Positions 32,456 through 46,560 of a DNA stretch of 64,000 nt are shown one piece after another. Location: contig NC_079489.1 in assembly GCF_020520425.1 (NCBI RefSeq), positions 16,206,001 through 16,270,000 on the forward strand, written 5' to 3'. The DNA is from Spinacia oleracea (Eukaryota > Streptophyta > Magnoliopsida > Caryophyllales > Amaranthaceae). A program made the translations under genes and the position numbers. The first letter of the stretch is position 1, and each line of letters starts with the position of its first letter. The notes under the pieces are model-generated. The model searched no databases. It was not told the origin of the DNA and was given only the letters and a program-made list of their open reading frames with translations.

Positions 32456-35400
32456 TCGGTCGCTGGAATATGGAATGACGTCAGGGTACATGTCGTCGCT
32501 AGATCAGGTGTCAACATCATCAGGTGTCATCGCTAGAAGTGACGCGTCGGAGTGGTCGAATTCAACCTAGATGATGCATATCGTGACAACAACGACACCA
32601 ACGCTTGACGTTATCGAAAATAGGTACTAATATTTATAATATTCAAGTCTAATCGTTTGGCCTCGTTTTCGAATACGTGACAGGTTTCGGTCTAGACGTC
32701 ACGGACCATCATGCAGATGTCACCACAAACAAGATACAACATGAGTTGGCTCGTACCTTGACAAGTTCTCGAGACGATTGATCACTTAACGTCGCGAAAA
32801 GTATGGTATAAAACTCAACCCCAGTGATTTTAACTTAAACTAATATTGTTTCTAGTCCTTGTTGTCACTAAAACAGATACGAACACATGACGTCATCCAC
32901 CAATGACATGACGCCAACATAGTTTCGTCCGACGTCACCTCCACATCAGTCGACGACGTCTCCACAAACGAAGGCGACAAATGGAGATTCAACAACAAAA
33001 TGTCGGCAATACTAGATTTTGTAGCTAACTGCAGTCCAAATATCAAATAGGAGAATTTGTAGTTGTCCTGAAGTCGCCACAGGGGAGCATATAGTATACT
33101 CTATCTCATTTGATTTTCATATAGTATACTTTACTTGATTTTCTTTTTATATAGTATACTTTGCTTGTTTTAATTTCCAAAAGCACTTTGAAATATATGC
33201 TATACGTTGTTATCCCACTTTTTGTACTAACGTCGTCACCACTTGTCGTTTGATCATGTCGTGTCGCCAAGTATTGTCTTGTCTAAGGGTATTGACGTGT
33301 CGCTTGGCTAGGTCATGAGTACATCAGACGACCGACGTTAGAAAGCAGGTGACAAGGTATCGTCTTATCTACAGATACTGACGTGTCGCTTGGCAAGGTC
33401 GTGAGTAAAGCAGGCGACCAAACGTTAGAAGGCCGTGAGCATATAGTATACTTTATTTGATTTAAATTTCATACGATATTTTTGATGCGATTTAATTTTT
33501 GAAAGTATCTGAATTATTATTACCATGTTGATGCATATGATTTCAAGTTTAGTTAAGAATAAACTTTTCATATGACAATGTGGTTGTAGACAAGATGTTA
33601 GCAAGGAACGTGACATCGGCGGCTCGATATCAAATGACTATTCACACAACCGGACCCAAAAAACGTAACACCTCAAAGTGACTTCCCACATCAACATTGC
33701 CAAGCCTACAACACAATCACCTCTCAAAAAATTAACCTTTCGCCATCACACTTTCCATGTCATCATATTTTCACCCCTACCAACGTCAAACCACTTGACA
33801 TCATAAACTCAACGTTGTGTCCTCTCCCCACGTCCTCATCACCAAGTTCTTCATCAGCACATCATAACGCGTTGTTACGACAACATGTCAAGACAGCAGG
33901 ACGCGATCAGCCACACAAGAAGATAAGACATCATTTGTCGTAAAGTATGACACATAGAAATAAATATCTAACATTTTTTAATTTCTTTGGTGATAGTGTT
34001 ACACGAGGTCAAGACACGACATGAGGTCACGACGACACAACATGACGCCACGACAGCAAGTCACGACAGCAGGACGCGACCATTCCGGTTACCCCCATGA
34101 CGACAAGAAGTTTCTTGGCGTTAAACATGGTACGTAGAATTAATTATCTAACATCTTTATTTTAACAATATATTTCTTCGTAAGTTCGCCAACAGATCGT
34201 TGATACATGAATTTCAATGGGGGCTAAAGGTACGAACATACTTTCGAAGTAAGTTATCTTTTATTTATAATATATACGTATTGTCGCTGCCATGTACATC
34301 GCAGATCGCGAGGGTCATCAACACAATCGAATGGTATGAGTGACGCAATTCATTTATGTCAATAGTGACGTCAAAATTTTATAAACTAACACCTCATACC
34401 ATATTGAAATTTTCTCACATATCATCCATGATAACTATTTTTTCACTGACGACATGCTGCGACTATACGCGTTAGAATGTATATTAATGACAATAGAGTA
34501 CCTTGATCATGATGATATGCCCCGACGCCACGAGATGGCAATGACCGATGACACGACGCCACCAGACTAGCTACCGAGAAAGCTAAGGTAATCGGAATGT
34601 CGAATAATCATCGTCAATGACCATGATGACACATGAGTAACTTCTAAACTATTTTTCACACACTTTCTCATTTCAATTCATTCATTGTTGTTCTCTTGTA
34701 TTAATATGTCTCGTATTCAACGTTCATCAAGTTAACTAATAAATTATTGCATCACCATGAATTTCTCGATTTCTCTAATGATTAAACCACTTTATCAAAT
34801 CGTTTTGAGGTAGTTTGACTTGATAGGACGTTTAGAGGTTGCATCATGCTGGCACGCATGTACGGCGTCAAATATAAACAAACGTCATCATATCTGTGGC
34901 CGACTTCAGCCATAATATCTTCCTAAAGCCGCCACAGGGGGGCAAGATAGTACATACTCCTGTTTAGTTTAATGTACTTGTTACAACTCTGAAATTTAAC
35001 TAACGATGTGATACAATTTATTTTCATGGTGATCTTGTCATGAGATTTTGGTAACCGGTACGACGCTAAGACATATGTACAAACATTGGGGGCTCAACCA
35101 CTATCACATGTCGAAATAGGCGGATAAAGAAAAGTCATTGGGTTTACCAAAGACGACAAGTGATAGGACGTCAACCGAATAACAAGAAAGGTAATTTATA
35201 AAGAGTTCACATAATTTACGACATATTGTAATGTAAGTTTGTCAAATGGTTTTACCAAAGACGTTAAGAAAAAGTCCACTTAAGACAGTATAAGGAATTC
35301 ACATTAACCATATGATCTTTCTTGTGCCACATTGCGAGGATCAACCAATAAGTCAACCAACGTTAGAATGGACAGTGTCAAGACCAGCGATGCGTCAATC

Positions 35401-36654
35401 TCATTCAACGTGACGGGACGACACCAGGTGTGACGACGATGGTACAAGCGATGACAATGATCTCAGGAACGAAAACAAGATCGGCGACGGGAGGTGTCAC
35501 GACATCAGGACAATGCTGTTGATTGTGGAATCGTCATCAAGGGACAGTCAGCGACACGACGTAATTTCGTTACACGAGCCCATATTAAGTAATATCTAAC
35601 ACTTACTTCGTGCGTTAATTAAGTTATTACATTTTTCACTACACTGCGATTAAAGTTCAATTTCAGTTTTTGATATCTGTCGCATTGAATATATCTTTCC
35701 AAACGCAATTATATTATATTTATGTCTCATCTTATTTATTTGAAAATCACCGCTAACATCGCATCACACGAACGTCCACCTCTACCTTTTCTATTCTCTA
35801 CAGATCACTTGTTGACGATATCACCAACGACAACAACAACGAACGATATCATCAGAAGACGACATCAACGAACGACGCTATCAACTACAAGCGACGACGT
35901 CTCCAAGGTCATGACCCTTAAACTTATTGGATCCCAACAACGACATGTCACTTCTAAGCGCGACCACTTTAGACGACGCGGGTACTATTTATGTGCACAT
36001 AACTTCGTTCTCTGAATACCTCACAGGTGACATCTATTCCACTGCGAACAACAGAGACATCGTCAACAACATTTTAAGCTAACAACGTGTATGCACCCTC
36101 GACGCTTGTCCAAACGCCTAACCAATCGCCAAATACAAAGCAGAAAAACACACGTCTTTCCCCTCAACACTGACGACAAACAAAGCCAACCCAGAATGCT
36201 CATGTCTCACTTAAACTGTTGTTCTGAAAATCCATAGGCTAAAGTCTCCTTCCATAGGCTGCGCCATCCAAACATCCTACCCCTTGTCCTCGTGTTATAG
36301 GAAACCTCACAACCCTTCGACTCTTCTTGACAATTGTCATATGGTTGCTTCAAACCATTCATTTCATTCACCTATAACTTCAACTTAGTCGCCACAAATT
36401 TCAACTATTGTCTTCTCTAAATCTCTCCCCGTCATTGACCATTAACATTTTTGACACCTCGCCCACCTTCTTGTCAGTCGTCTTCTACCTATCCTAACAT
36501 GACATTGCAAACCGTCTAAAACGATTCAACCATATGCACACTCGACACGAATTCCTTCTATAAATTCTTCGCACGACTACGAACAAACGAAGAGGCTTAT
36601 ATCTCCTACACATGATAGATGTCACACAACAACGACAATAGAAGCACGCATGTA

Positions 36655-36890
36655 AACATCAAACGACAGACTAAGATGCAACAGTTGGCCATGACGCCTG
36701 TAAACATCAGACGACAGACTAAGATGCAAAAGTTGGCCATGACGCCTGTAAACATCAGACGACAGACTAAGATACAACAGGTGGCCACGACGCCTGTAAA
36801 CGTCGAACGGCGGACTAAGGCACAACAGATGGGCGTGACGCCCGCAATTATCAAACGTCAGACGAAGATACAAAAGTTAGCCATGACACC
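36655..36890. repeat. 48-bp tandem repeat near the 3' end of the LARD interior
   Basis: About five copies of a 48-bp unit (GACGCCTGTAAACATCAGAC, then GACAGACTAAGATGC). The unit is a multiple of three, so a 93-codon frame with a 16-residue repeat (MTPVNIRRQTKMQKLA) stays open. No known protein resembles it and the frame does not extend beyond the array; coding function is doubtful. Confidence 0.85.
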
Positions 36891-38149
36891 GGATACCTAA
36901 CTAACGTTATGTCTTAAACATGTTTTCACACGGGTTTTTAAGAATTACATTTTGTTGTCTTACGCTCGTTAAGAGAAAGGATTCTTTCACAAGATGTCAT
37001 GTTTACATCTAATTAAGCTGAGGACACCAACGCCGACATGAAGACGCCAATATACGCATGACGACATCAAGTGTCAGAAATCATGGATGACACCAAGTTG
37101 CGACGTCGTTGATCAAGATTAAGTATGGAAGACGACGGACAGGACGAAGACAATGATAGATTAGCATCGACAACAAATGAACGCGGTGACTGACTTTGAA
37201 GATTATTTTTCTAACTTTCGGCTCGCTACAATTAGAAAAATGGGGGCTATTGTTATGGGTCGTTTTATACGACGTGAGGTCAACGTTTGAACGGATCAAC
37301 GTGAATAAGATCGTATCGGTTAACTCCTACATTTAGGGAGTCGTTGTGGCTGAATCAAGGAATACTTGGAGGGCAAGGTCAAATTAGTTAGAGATTATTA
37401 AGCAAACAGTTGAGGATATCAAGGAGCTAACAACATTATTCCCTCAACAAGGCTAGACCCAGAGCTATATAAATACGTCCTACCTACAACAAGAATGGCG
37501 ACCGAATACCTACGGTGAAACCTAAATACTCCCCATATCTAACCACTACCTTCTTCCATTTATCCCACTAATATCCATTATCCCCACTACTATTGTTTAA
37601 CCACTACTTAGCTACACTCCATGAGGCATCTTTTCACCTGAGCATACCCACGTACATTTTGCTATAAATACTCCATTTCCTTAGCTATAAGGAGGAAAAA
37701 AGGGCATTATACTCTAAAACTACTATTGTTTATTCTTAGCCAAGAGACACTAAACCAAATATTTTTCCTAATAGTAAACCTACTGCCGTAACACAAAACT
37801 GATCCTCGACAAGCCTTCCCGACCCAAGCACATCGTCCGCTTATGTACTTTCTTCACGCATCTGACATCCCATTATCTTTTACTTATGTCTTATTATTAG
37901 CATCATTTACATATACGCAAACATACCAATGTACTTGTACTTAACATGGCTTTTTACGCCAGCAACATAGTGGATTGGTGGACTCATTGCCACCCGCGGT
38001 TTTTATCCCTTTCGGGTTTTCCGCGTCACCATCTCTTGTCTTGTCTCTCTTTGTTTTCTGTCATTTATTTCCTGTCATTTGCATACTTTTTTTTATCTAG
38101 TCGTCTATGTCCCAACCAAAGGTCGTCCATACGAAATTTGGCATAAACA

Positions 38150-39318
38150 ATGGCCTAGTTGCATGCAGAGATGCATGCGAGCATGTTACCACTTACATGC
38201 ACGACAACTTCCAGGTTTTCGCAGCTACACAATGTGGACTGTGTGAGGCATATGCTGCATATACGCAGGATTCAAGATGATCCTAGTTAATACGGAATGG
38301 TGGAGTACTCCGTGATTCACAATATATGATCTTAATAATCAATTATGCATGATTCATATCTCACAATGATCCGATCCTTAATTAATTATTATTTATGCAT
38401 GATACATAATTCACAATAATGGGGTAGACCGTAGACAGGCGATCCCCCCAACAATCACTCACATTGGTTTAATAATTATGATTAGACATAAAACATTTCA
38501 TTCAACAATCACTAGTTTTAATATATCGTATACTACATCCGGTTTATAAATTTCATTAGGGTTACTATTTCAACAAATATTAATACAAAGTAGAAAAGTT
38601 GATTGAATAAAATAAAATATGGATTAATTAAGAAAAAAATATGGTAGACAAGTAGAAAAGTTGATTTTGTATAATAAAATATGGATATATTAAGAAAAAA
38701 ATGTGGGTGGATGTAAGAAAAAAAATTGAATAAAATAAGAGAAAATGAATGGAAGATTGTAAATATTATTGTGTAAGAAGGTTAAGGTAGTAAATTTTCA
38801 TGTCAAAAAATAGAATAAAACAAAGTGTAAGAACATTATGAAGCGGACTAAAATGGAAAGTGTAAAGATTATTTTGAAACGGATTAAAACGGAAAGCGTA
38901 AAGATCATTTTGAAACGAAGTTAGTTTCATTGTTATTAATAGCTATTCTCTCCGTTTTATAATGATGTTCAATGTCAGGTTTTTGACGCTGTATATTCAG
39001 CAGTTGAAGAGAATCTTCTAAATTATTTTCATTATATAAGAACAAACATATCTATTTGGATATTTTTGATTCGTCTCAATGAATATTATAAAAATATCAA
39101 AGTTTACAATTATTAATATTGTGTAATTAGAAATAAAAATGATATCAAATGTACATTGACAGATGTGAAAAAGAAACCAGACCATCATTATGCAACGCAG
39201 AAAGTAGATGATCAATGCCAAGGGTCATTCTGTTCAACCTCTACACAAAACCATATATATAATCCCTTTCTTTTGCTTGCTTAATTATACAAGCACATAA
39301 TCGATCAACTTCAATTAG
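38150..39318. other. Intergenic stretch upstream of the second sulfotransferase relic
   Basis: AT-rich. 38560-38960 contains TATTTTGAAACGGA / GGAAAGTGTAAAGAT words and TATTCTCTCCGTTTTA, likely a decayed Stowaway/Tourist-type MITE. A TATA-like CATATATATAATCC at about 39250, some 70 bp before the relic's ATG, may be the old promoter. Nothing else recognised. Confidence 0.45.
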
Positions 39319-39843
39319 ATGGAACAACTCACAAACACTAACAATAATACTCCACCAATTGTGAGAAGTGATCAAAACAATGAAGAAAGATCAATTGGAG
39401 CGATTCTTCCGAAATACATGATCACATTCTCTCCCGGTGTTGATCTTTACTTGTACCAAGGTTTCTGGTGCCCTTCAAGTCTCCTCCACAATGTCATAAA
39501 TTTTCAACAAAACTTCGAAGCTCGAAAAACTGATATCAAGGAAAATGGTATACTCGAGATTAAGAAATTGGCTGAGTTCTTAGGGTGTGAGTTTTCCTTG
39601 GAGGAGGAAAAACAAGGGATTATAGATGAGATTTTGCAGCTATGTAGCCTTAATAATTTGAAGGAATTGGAGGTTAATAAGACTGGGAAATTCATGTCAA
39701 AATTTGATAATAAGGTGTTTTTTAGGAAAGGTGAGGTGGGTGATTGGGTTAATCATTTAAGCCCGATTATGGTTGACAGATTGGAACAAGTGATGAACGA
39801 CAAGTTTTCTGATTCTGGCTTGGAATTCAAAATTCGTCCATAA
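39319..39843 (+). pseudogene. Sulfotransferase relic with large in-frame internal deletion
   Basis: A 174-codon open frame whose first 70 residues match the sulfotransferase N-terminus ([20 protein letters not shown], then [13 protein letters not shown]). It then jumps directly to the C-terminal part ([50 protein letters not shown]), including the RKGxxGDW-type PAPS-binding segment in the form RKGEVGDW. The P-loop PKxGTTW, the catalytic His and the SRNP 3'-phosphate motif are all missing: about 150-160 residues are deleted, yet the frame is intact from ATG to TAA. It cannot be an active enzyme. The missing part corresponds closely to what is retained in the relic at 8698-9485. Confidence 0.85.
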
Positions 39844-41434
39844 AGTTATTCACAATTACTATTCATCTTGTATCTTTAATTGCTTACTTAGTTGAATCAC
39901 TTCCTTCTGTGATATATATTGTTCGATCACATTTACTATTCATGTTATATTTTTAATTGCTTACAAGTTTGTCTTGTACACTAAATTGTAATGCATTCGT
40001 TGTAAACATTTTAAGCTTGTTATTTTATGCCTTTACTAGACGTTTTGATTTTATTTTCAAATTTCATCTTGTCAACAATCTTTGGTGAGAGATTGTTGAC
40101 CCTAAAGTTTTGATGATGACAAAGCAAACTCCTGACAATTGGTTAAGTTATGTTGCATAATAGGTTCCGAGATCCTTAGAGGGATAATGCTAAGTTAAGG
40201 AGATCCTGAGTTGGATAAACTAAGCAACGTGGAATATAAGCAAGTAATTGATCCATGTCAGACACTACATTGAAGAAATAATCATTAAGCAAGGCGAGAT
40301 CCTTAGGCGAGTTCCTAAGGCGAGATCCTCATATATTATGTGGATCCTCGGCGTTCCAGAGAAGGAACAAATTGGGAAGTCTTCGAGTGAAGCTTCTAAA
40401 GGTGCAACATGAAGACTACAACATATGAGTTTATGTTTTAGGATTTATGTAAGTATTTAATAAAGTTTATAAGTAATTTGGTATGAAAGGGACATAGTAT
40501 TTTGGTACGTTTTAAATGAAATATGTTAACTGTAATTATAAAAGAGTTTTAACTTGGAAAATCTTTTTAATAAATAAAATGTATTTAATTAATAAATGAA
40601 ACATAGGATTCTGATTTATTCTCCTTGTTTCTCAAGTAAAAGTTTTTCCACGTTCCTTGAAACTCTCCCCACGTATTTCTGTTCAACGTACATTTAGTGT
40701 TTTGATTTGGTCTCCCTTGTTTCTCTCCAACTATGCCCATGTTACTGAGCAGTAACTGTTAGTGGGTAGTTGAGGAGAACATGGGTACCAAACCCTAAGT
40801 AGAACTCTCCTATAAAAGGAGAAGAGTTTTAGCTTTTCAAAACACAACTGATCTTTGCAAAATATATCTTAAGAGCTTAAACGTTTTAAAAGAGAATCAG
40901 TTTTCAAAAGAGTGTCCCTTGAGTTCCTTATTACTTTGAGCTTTATTACGTACTAGAGTTTTATATCAAATTGTATTTTGGGTTTAAGGGTTGAGTGATC
41001 CTTAATTGACTTAGAGTTAAGTCAAAGAGAAACAGAGCGACTTAGAGTTAAGTCAAAGAGAAAAGGAGCGACTTAGAGTTAAGTCAGAGAGAGAAAGAGG
41101 AGCACAGTAATCAAAGGGGATTGCTGTGGTGAACTCGTGTTCGAGAGGAACTCGAGTTAAAGAGTGTATTTGTAATAGAGTTATTGCATTAATACAAAAG
41201 AGTAGTGAGGTTCTTCTTGATTAGGGTCAAGAAGGTTCCTCCATTTTATATCTTTCTTCGCTCATTATTCTCAGTCTCTTTATTGTTTAAATTCCGCAAG
41301 AAACTTACCCAAGTTCCCAAGAAACAATTCACCCCCCCTCTTGTCAAGTGTTCCTACTGAACTATCAGTTGGTATCAGAGCCAGGTTCTCACAAAAATAC
41401 AGGAAACCCTGTTGAGAAAAAGTTCCTGGAAAGT

Positions 41435-43273
41435 ATGAACTCTTACGAGAAACTCGAGGAAGGTTATTCCACTCAAAGACCTCCAATGTTCAACGGAAAA
41501 TTCTACACCTACTGGAAGAACAGGATGGAGATCTACATCAAGGCAGAGAACTATCAAGTCTGGCGAGTCATAGAAGTCGGTGATTTCGAGGTAACAATGA
41601 CCAATGCTCAAAATGAGGTAGTTCCTAAACCTATGTCTGATTTTACTAAGGAAGATTTTGAGAAATTTGAAATCAACGCAATGGCTGTGAAAATCTTGCA
41701 TTGCGGCCTTGGACCTCATGAACATAACAGAGTTATGGGGTGCAAGAGCGCAAAGCAAATCTGGGATCTCCTTCAAATAACTCATGAAGGAACTAATGAG
41801 GTCAAACGTTCAAAAATTGATTTACTAATGTCTAAGTATGAACGTTTTGAAATGCAACCAAGAGAAACAATACAGGAAATGTTTACTCGTTTCACTAATA
41901 TCACTAATGAACTAGTTTCTCTTGGAAGAAATATTCCCTCTGATGAACAGGTTAGGAAGATCCTAAGGAGCATGCCACAGGATGATAGATGGAGAACCAA
42001 GGTCACGGCATTGTTCGAAACAAAGGATTTCACCAAATTCAACATTGAACAATTGGCGGGATCCTTGATGACGCACGAATTACATCTAGGAGCAGATGTT
42101 CCTGAGAATTCCAAGAATCGAGGCCTTGCTCTTAAGGCTGAGGAACAGGAGGACTCGGATCCTGATGAAGAAGAAGCTGCCATGTTGGTCAGAAGAATGA
42201 AAAGATTTTACAGGAACTCTAAACTTGGAAATCTAAGAGGAAGGAACTCAATGAGAAAACCAAGCGGTTCCAAGCCTGACCAAGGATGTTTCAAGTGCGG
42301 AGAATCAGACCATCTAATCAAAGACTGTCCTCGGTGGGAAAATGAAAGAGGGAAAGGCAAGGGAAAGGATCTGTCCAAGGAAAGATTCAACAAATCAACC
42401 TTTGCCAAACCCAACTTCAAGAAGGCTATGATCGCAGCTTGGGGAGATGCTACTGACTCGGAAGAAGATGAGGATCAACCAAATGAAGAAACAGCTAACC
42501 TTTGTCTTATGGCAAAGATTGATTTAACAACCCAAGATCCATCAAGAGAAGTAAGTTCCTTAACTCTTCAATCTCTGTCTAAAAATAAGTTAGTGGAATT
42601 ATTGATAGAAACTCTAGATAACTTTAAAAAGCTTAGTGTAATAAAGGCTCAAAGTGACAAAGCCTTGGAACTCACCAAGGGACACATGACCTACCTTAAT
42701 AATGTTAGATCTGATGTACAGGGTAGGTTCTTTGACTTGCTTGATAGAAACACTGCTCTTCAAAACTCCTTTGAGAGAGTCAAAAATGAAAACATTCTTC
42801 TCAAAGTGGAACTCAGTCAATATAAACTGTTTAATTTAAGCCTAGATCCTAGCAAGTCCACTGAGATTAGCATGGGGGTCTTTAACGTTGATTTGGAAAA
42901 CTTAAACAGTGAGTTGGTCACAGTAAAGGAACAAAATGAGAAATTAACCAAGGAACTAGCCTTAGCTAATGCACATAAACAATCTCCTAGAATCACGCCT
43001 AAGTGGATTGAGAAGGCTCAATCTAAGAGAACTGAAGGCCTAGGTTTTTACTATAAAAGGAACAATGGTAAAAAGAAAAATTATGTGGAACTGCCTAGTG
43101 TCAAAGTTTGTTCCTTTTGTGGTACTGGTGATCATGTTGTGACTGAGTGTTCCAAAAAGAAGGAACTGTTCAATAAAAACCAGAACATTGTCAAGAAGAT
43201 ATGGATTAAGAAAGATGATCCCTTAGTAGAAAAGGAACTCGAGGAAACCCGAGTTCCTGTATCTAACAATTGA
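41435..43273 (+). CDS. Gag polyprotein of the Sirevirus-type element
   Basis: 613 residues from ATG 41435. This start was chosen because [20 protein letters not shown] is the usual N-terminus of this Gag group; the codons before it overlap the primer-binding site. Order: Gag core ([18 protein letters not shown] to about residue 240), acidic linker ([14 protein letters not shown]), CCHC zinc knuckle [14 protein letters not shown] (from residue 285), a coiled-coil-prone middle, and a second knuckle [14 protein letters not shown] (from residue 559). Two knuckles and the long C-terminal extension are Sirevirus traits. Gag would form the particle that packages the element's RNA. Confidence 0.9.
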   Translation: MNSYEKLEEGYSTQRPPMFNGKFYTYWKNRMEIYIKAENYQVWRVIEVGDFEVTMTNAQNEVVPKPMSDFTKEDFEKFEINAMAVKILHCGLGPHEHNRVMGCKSAKQIWDLLQITHEGTNEVKRSKIDLLMSKYERFEMQPRETIQEMFTRFTNITNELVSLGRNIPSDEQVRKILRSMPQDDRWRTKVTALFETKDFTKFNIEQLAGSLMTHELHLGADVPENSKNRGLALKAEEQEDSDPDEEEAAMLVRRMKRFYRNSKLGNLRGRNSMRKPSGSKPDQGCFKCGESDHLIKDCPRWENERGKGKGKDLSKERFNKSTFAKPNFKKAMIAAWGDATDSEEDEDQPNEETANLCLMAKIDLTTQDPSREVSSLTLQSLSKNKLVELLIETLDNFKKLSVIKAQSDKALELTKGHMTYLNNVRSDVQGRFFDLLDRNTALQNSFERVKNENILLKVELSQYKLFNLSLDPSKSTEISMGVFNVDLENLNSELVTVKEQNEKLTKELALANAHKQSPRITPKWIEKAQSKRTEGLGFYYKRNNGKKKNYVELPSVKVCSFCGTGDHVVTECSKKKELFNKNQNIVKKIWIKKDDPLVEKELEETRVPVSNN

Positions 43274-46200
43274 TAATATTGCAGGTCCTAGTGAGGGGGA
43301 ACAACTCGTGGTATCTTGATAGCGGGTGTTCCAAGCACATGACAGGAGATAAAACCAAATTTCTCTCACTAGAGGCCTACAACGGAGGAACTGTGACCTT
43401 TAGAGACAACAAGAAAGGTGAAATCATCGCCATTGGAAAAGTAGGAAGGTCAAGTTCCCATTCAATTGATAATGTGTTCCTGGTAGAAGGTTTAATGCAC
43501 AGTCTGCTTAGTATTTCACAATTCTGTGACAAAGGAAACTCGGTAAGCTTTACTTCAGAAAGTTGTCGAATTATTAACAATAACAGTAAGGATGTTATTT
43601 TGGAAGGAACTCGCAAAGGGAACACATACACTGTGGATCTCAACAAAGTTCCAAGGAACAACTTAACTTGTCTTAGTGTTATTGAGGAGGATCCACTTCT
43701 ATGGCACAAGAGATTCGGACATGCTAGCTTTTCATTGCTTGACAAACTGAGATCAAAGGAACTAGTGAGAGGTCTACCTTCCATCAAGTTCCTTAAAGAC
43801 AAAGTTTGTGCAGCATGTGCCAAAGGAAAGCATGTCAGGAGCTCTTTCAAGCCTAAGAAAATGGTCAGCACAACTAAACCATTGGAACTCATCCATATGG
43901 ATTTGTGTGGACCTATGAGAATTCAAAGTAGAAGTGGAAAACTCTATGTCTTGGTTATTGTTGACGATTTTTCTCGATTTACCTGGGTTATTATCTTAGC
44001 AAGTAAAGATGAAACGTTTAATGAATTTGTTGCTTTTGCTAAGAGAATACAAAGATCCACAGGACGTCAGCTAATACATATAAGGTCAGATCATGGAACT
44101 GAATTCGAGAATCACAAGTTTGATGAATACTGCAAGGAACAAGGTATGGATCACAACTTTTCTGCACCTAGGACTCCACAACAAAATGGAGTCGTTGAAA
44201 GAAAAAATAGAACCTTGGAAGACATGGCTAGAACCATGTTAATTGCCAGTTCCTTACCAAGGAACTTCTGGGCTGAAGCAGTAAACATAGCATGCTATAT
44301 TGTTAATAGAGTAATGATCAGGGCCATTTTAAACAAGACTCCCTATGAGTTATTAAAAGGAAACAAACCCAATATTTCTTACTTTAGAGCCTTTGGGTGT
44401 AAATGCTTTGTTCACAACAATGGCAAAAGGAACTTAGGGAAATTCGATGAAAGAAGTGATGAGGCCGTGTTCCTAGGATACGCCTTAAACAGTAAAGCAT
44501 ACAGAGTTTATAATAAAAGGTCGATGTGTATTGAAGAGAGTGTACATATAATATTTGATGAAGCTAACAATGTTGATGAGATTCAGGAACAGGAAGATTT
44601 CGAAATTGGATTAACTCGTTTTACAGATGAGGAAATCTCTCCTGGAAGAAAGCAAAATGGAATAGCAGATCCACAAACACAAGAAACCGCTACTAACCAA
44701 GGTGTTCCTGGAAGAAGAACCCCTGATCCTGAGGAACCAGAAAATGTTGATCATGAGGAACCAGAAAATGCAAATCCTGAGGAACCAGAAGATGATGATT
44801 CTGAGGAACCAGAAGAAGATCAAGAGACCTCTGATGCAGAGGAACAAGGATCTCAGGAAACAGAAGGAACTGAAGAGACCTTAGATGTTCCAGTGGCACA
44901 ATTTCAACCTAAGCCCTGGAAACATCAAAGTTCTCACCCAATGGATCTGATTATCAGTGATATTAGGAAAGGAACTCAAACAAGGTCTCAACTAAGGAAC
45001 TTCTGTGCTTTTCATGCGTTCCTCTCCACAATCGAGCCAAGGAACCACACCGAAGCTTTGGAAGATGCTGATTGGATCACTGCCATGCAAGATGAGTTAA
45101 ATGAGTTCCAAAGGAACAAGGTATGGCATCTGGAACCCAAACCAAAGAATCAGAAAGTCATAGGACTAAAGTGGGTGTTCAGGAACAAGCTCGATGAACA
45201 TACTACAATCATCAGGAACAAGGCAAGGTTAGTAGTCAAGGGCTACAATCAACAGGAAGGTATTGATTTCGAAGAAACCTTTGCTCCTGTTGCTAGATTA
45301 GAAGCTATTCGTATTCTAATTGCTTTTGCAGCCTTTATGGGATTCAAGTTGTATCAGATGGACGTCAAATGTGCTTTCTTAAATGGTTTTCTTGAGGAAG
45401 ACGTCTATGTGGAACAACCCCCTGGTTTTGAGAATCCCAAATTTCCGAACCACATCTATAAGCTTGATAAAGCTCTTTATGGGTTAAAGCAAGCTCCTAG
45501 ATCGTGGTACGAGAGATTATCAAAGTTTCTTTTACAAAATGATTTTAAACGAGGAAGAATCGATAAAACTCTATTTTTAAAATCAAAAGGATCTGACTTA
45601 TTAGTTGTACAAATTTATGTCGATGATATATTATTTGGTGCTACTAACGAAAATTTGTGCAAGGATTTTGCTAATTTAATGTGCAGTGAGTTTGAAATGA
45701 GTATGATGGGGGAACTCAATTTCTTTCTTGGTTTGCAAATCAAACAAACTAAGGAAGGAATTATGATCCACCAACAAAAGTATGTGAAGGAACTCCTCAA
45801 AAAGTACGAGCTAGATTCAGTGAAAACAAATCACACTCCTATGGGAACAGCCACAAGACTAGATGAGGATCCCACAGGAAAAAGTGTGAATCAAACGACG
45901 TACAGGGGAATGATTGGATCTCTGCTATACCTAACTGCAAGCAGACCAGACATATCATTCAGTGTTGGGTTATGTGCAAGATTTCAATCAAACCCAAAGG
46001 AGTCCCACATGACTGCAGTGAAGAGGATATTCAGATACCTCAAAGGAACAGACGATCTATGTCTGTTTTATCCAAGAAGTGGAACTTTCGATTTAAAAGG
46101 ATATGCAGATGCAGATTATGCAGGTGATTTAGTAAACCGAAAGAGCACATCAGGTATGGTTCAATTCCTAGGATCTTGCATGGTTTCTTGGGGTTCCAAG

Positions 46201-46560
46201 AAACAGAATACCGTTGCCTTATCCACAGCAGAAGCTGAATATGTAGCAGCTGCTGCATGTTGCTCTCAAATACTGTGGATAAAGCAACAGTTAAGGGATT
46301 TTGGGATCATATATGATTGTGTTCCTATTTATTGTGATAACACTAGTGCAATCTACATTTCTAAGGATCCGGTACATCATTCCCGGGTTAAGCATATTCA
46401 TATTAGGCATCACTTTCTTAAGGATAATGTTGAAAAAGGTTTAATCAAGTTGGACTTTTGTCAAACCGAGAATCAAATTGCAGATATTATGACTAAACCT
46501 TTAAGCAGAGAGAAGCATGAGAAAATGAGAATGGAACTCGGGATGATCAAAATAAGATAA
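43270..46560 (+). CDS. Pol polyprotein (protease, integrase, reverse transcriptase, RNase H) of the Sirevirus-type element
   Basis: The open frame begins where gag ends, in the -1 phase relative to it. Order as in Ty1/copia: aspartic protease [13 protein letters not shown] (Asp at about residue 17), GAG-pre-integrase [12 protein letters not shown], integrase with HMDLCGPM, the DDE triad ([18 protein letters not shown], and the Glu in [14 protein letters not shown]), an acidic GluPro-rich spacer, reverse transcriptase ([33 protein letters not shown], catalytic YVDDILFGA), and RNase H ([36 protein letters not shown]) ending in [14 protein letters not shown]. All core motifs are present. Related elements use recoding to control Gag:Pol ratio; whether this one does is unknown. 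Confidence 0.92.
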   Translation: MIILQVLVRGNNSWYLDSGCSKHMTGDKTKFLSLEAYNGGTVTFRDNKKGEIIAIGKVGRSSSHSIDNVFLVEGLMHSLLSISQFCDKGNSVSFTSESCRIINNNSKDVILEGTRKGNTYTVDLNKVPRNNLTCLSVIEEDPLLWHKRFGHASFSLLDKLRSKELVRGLPSIKFLKDKVCAACAKGKHVRSSFKPKKMVSTTKPLELIHMDLCGPMRIQSRSGKLYVLVIVDDFSRFTWVIILASKDETFNEFVAFAKRIQRSTGRQLIHIRSDHGTEFENHKFDEYCKEQGMDHNFSAPRTPQQNGVVERKNRTLEDMARTMLIASSLPRNFWAEAVNIACYIVNRVMIRAILNKTPYELLKGNKPNISYFRAFGCKCFVHNNGKRNLGKFDERSDEAVFLGYALNSKAYRVYNKRSMCIEESVHIIFDEANNVDEIQEQEDFEIGLTRFTDEEISPGRKQNGIADPQTQETATNQGVPGRRTPDPEEPENVDHEEPENANPEEPEDDDSEEPEEDQETSDAEEQGSQETEGTEETLDVPVAQFQPKPWKHQSSHPMDLIISDIRKGTQTRSQLRNFCAFHAFLSTIEPRNHTEALEDADWITAMQDELNEFQRNKVWHLEPKPKNQKVIGLKWVFRNKLDEHTTIIRNKARLVVKGYNQQEGIDFEETFAPVARLEAIRILIAFAAFMGFKLYQMDVKCAFLNGFLEEDVYVEQPPGFENPKFPNHIYKLDKALYGLKQAPRSWYERLSKFLLQNDFKRGRIDKTLFLKSKGSDLLVVQIYVDDILFGATNENLCKDFANLMCSEFEMSMMGELNFFLGLQIKQTKEGIMIHQQKYVKELLKKYELDSVKTNHTPMGTATRLDEDPTGKSVNQTTYRGMIGSLLYLTASRPDISFSVGLCARFQSNPKESHMTAVKRIFRYLKGTDDLCLFYPRSGTFDLKGYADADYAGDLVNRKSTSGMVQFLGSCMVSWGSKKQNTVALSTAEAEYVAAAACCSQILWIKQQLRDFGIIYDCVPIYCDNTSAIYISKDPVHHSRVKHIHIRHHFLKDNVEKGLIKLDFCQTENQIADIMTKPLSREKHEKMRMELGMIKIR

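Larger units (their letters stand above)
31065..38149 (+). mobile_element. Large non-autonomous LTR retrotransposon (LARD-like)
   Basis: LTRs of 899 bp each at 31065-31963 and 37251-38149 (TGTTATGGGTCG...GGCATAAACA); only about three differences were counted, so the insertion is young. The primer-binding-like TTTGGCGCCGTCTGTGGGGA follows the 5' LTR (about 31965) and a purine tract AAAAATGGGGGCTAT precedes the 3' LTR. The flanking pentamers GCGGC and ATGGC do not match, so the target duplication is lost or was never exact. The 5.3-kb interior has no gag or pol domain. It is unusually rich in CGAC/GTCG words and contains two tandem arrays. The 66-codon frame in each LTR is not a convincing gene. 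Confidence 0.88.

Noticed and set aside
32076-32570. Three overlapping plus-strand frames rich in GSGV, VRCR and SSTGQ repeats
   Set aside because: An 18-bp unit lacking stops keeps all frames open; not genes.
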